From: CAZUMJ01 sp964621605
GTDB lineage: Bacteria > Actinomycetota > Acidimicrobiia > Acidimicrobiales > Iamiaceae
Direction: 5' to 3'
DNA: 6,482 nt
Assembly (NCBI GenBank): GCA_964621605.1
Contig: CAZUMJ010000069.1
Location: 1 to 6,482, forward strand
Every line of letters begins with the position of its first letter. Position 1 is the stretch's first letter. The notes below the pieces were generated by a model. The model saw nothing but the letters and a program-made list of their open reading frames with translations, searched no databases and was not told the origin of the DNA. The position numbers were made by a program, and so were the translations under genes. Below, in pieces: positions 6,271 through 6,482 of this stretch.

Positions 6271-6482
6271 ATGATCCAGCAGGAGACCCGGCTCCGGGTC
6301 GCAGACAACAGCGGTGCCAAAGAGGTGCTGTGCATCAAGGTGCTCGGTGGCTCTCGGCGTCGCTATGCCTCGATCGGCGACATCATCGTCGCCACGGTCA
6401 AGGATGCCATTCCCGGCGCAGCGGTGAAGAAGGGCGACGTCGTCAAGTGCGTCGTCGTGCGGGTGAAGAAGGAGAAGCGTCG
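6271..6482 (+). CDS. rplN: 50S ribosomal protein L14, N-terminal part (3' end outside window)
   Basis: L14 is a 50S protein at the subunit interface, forming bridge contacts and binding the silencing factor RsfS in many bacteria. The first 70 codons plus 2 bases are present, against about 122 in the full family. The N-terminus MIQQETRLRVADNSGAKEVL is diagnostic, followed by CIKVLGGSRRRYASIGDIIV, ATVKDAIPG and the basic VKKGDVVKCVVVRVKKEKR. The frame is open to the window edge. It starts 4 bases after the rpsQ stop; AAAGGG (6253-6258) is a plausible but distant ribosome binding site. It is classically the first gene of the spc operon. Here there is no space for its own promoter, so read-through from the S10 genes is likely. 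Confidence 0.97.
   Translation, partial: MIQQETRLRVADNSGAKEVLCIKVLGGSRRRYASIGDIIVATVKDAIPGAAVKKGDVVKCVVVRVKKEKR

Overview
This is a GC-rich stretch of bacterial chromosome that carries one dense, plus-strand ribosomal-protein cluster. In order it holds the 3' end of tuf (EF-Tu), rpsJ, rplC, rplD, rplW, rplB, rpsS, rplV, rpsC, rplP, rpmC, rpsQ and the 5' part of rplN. Strong C/G preference at third codon positions, the classic S10-then-spc gene order, an L4 of 223 residues, and L22 and S3 proteins with long C-terminal extensions all point to an actinobacterium (Actinomycetota). A member of the Acidimicrobiia or a related uncultured lineage is possible, but that is a guess and not proven by the window.

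Layout. Positions 1-370 are the end of tuf. rpsJ follows after only 13 bases. There is then a 287-base gap (708-994), the only sizeable non-coding stretch. It holds two GC-rich perfect inverted repeats just after rpsJ, a candidate sigma-70-type promoter with 17-base spacing (785-813), and a leader of roughly 175 bases with several hairpins, ending at the rplC start. From rplC to the right edge the genes are packed with 1-base TGATG overlaps or 3-5 base gaps and no room for promoters. rplC to rplN is therefore most likely one transcript, with the S10 and spc gene sets running together.

How the genes work together. EF-Tu delivers aminoacyl-tRNA to the ribosome. All the other genes encode ribosomal subunit proteins. 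S10, S19, S3 and S17 belong to the 30S subunit. L3, L4, L23, L2, L22, L16, L29 and L14 belong to the 50S subunit, with L4, L22, L23 and L29 lining the peptide exit tunnel or its rim. The arrangement suggests that rpsJ is expressed with the upstream str-type operon (tuf) and that a second, separately controlled unit begins at rplC.

I found no undescribed system, mobile element, CRISPR array, tRNA or rRNA. The points that merit attention are the rpsJ/rplC split with its structured leader, an abrupt change of codon style inside the last 20 codons of tuf, and the bipartite basic-then-acidic tail of L22.
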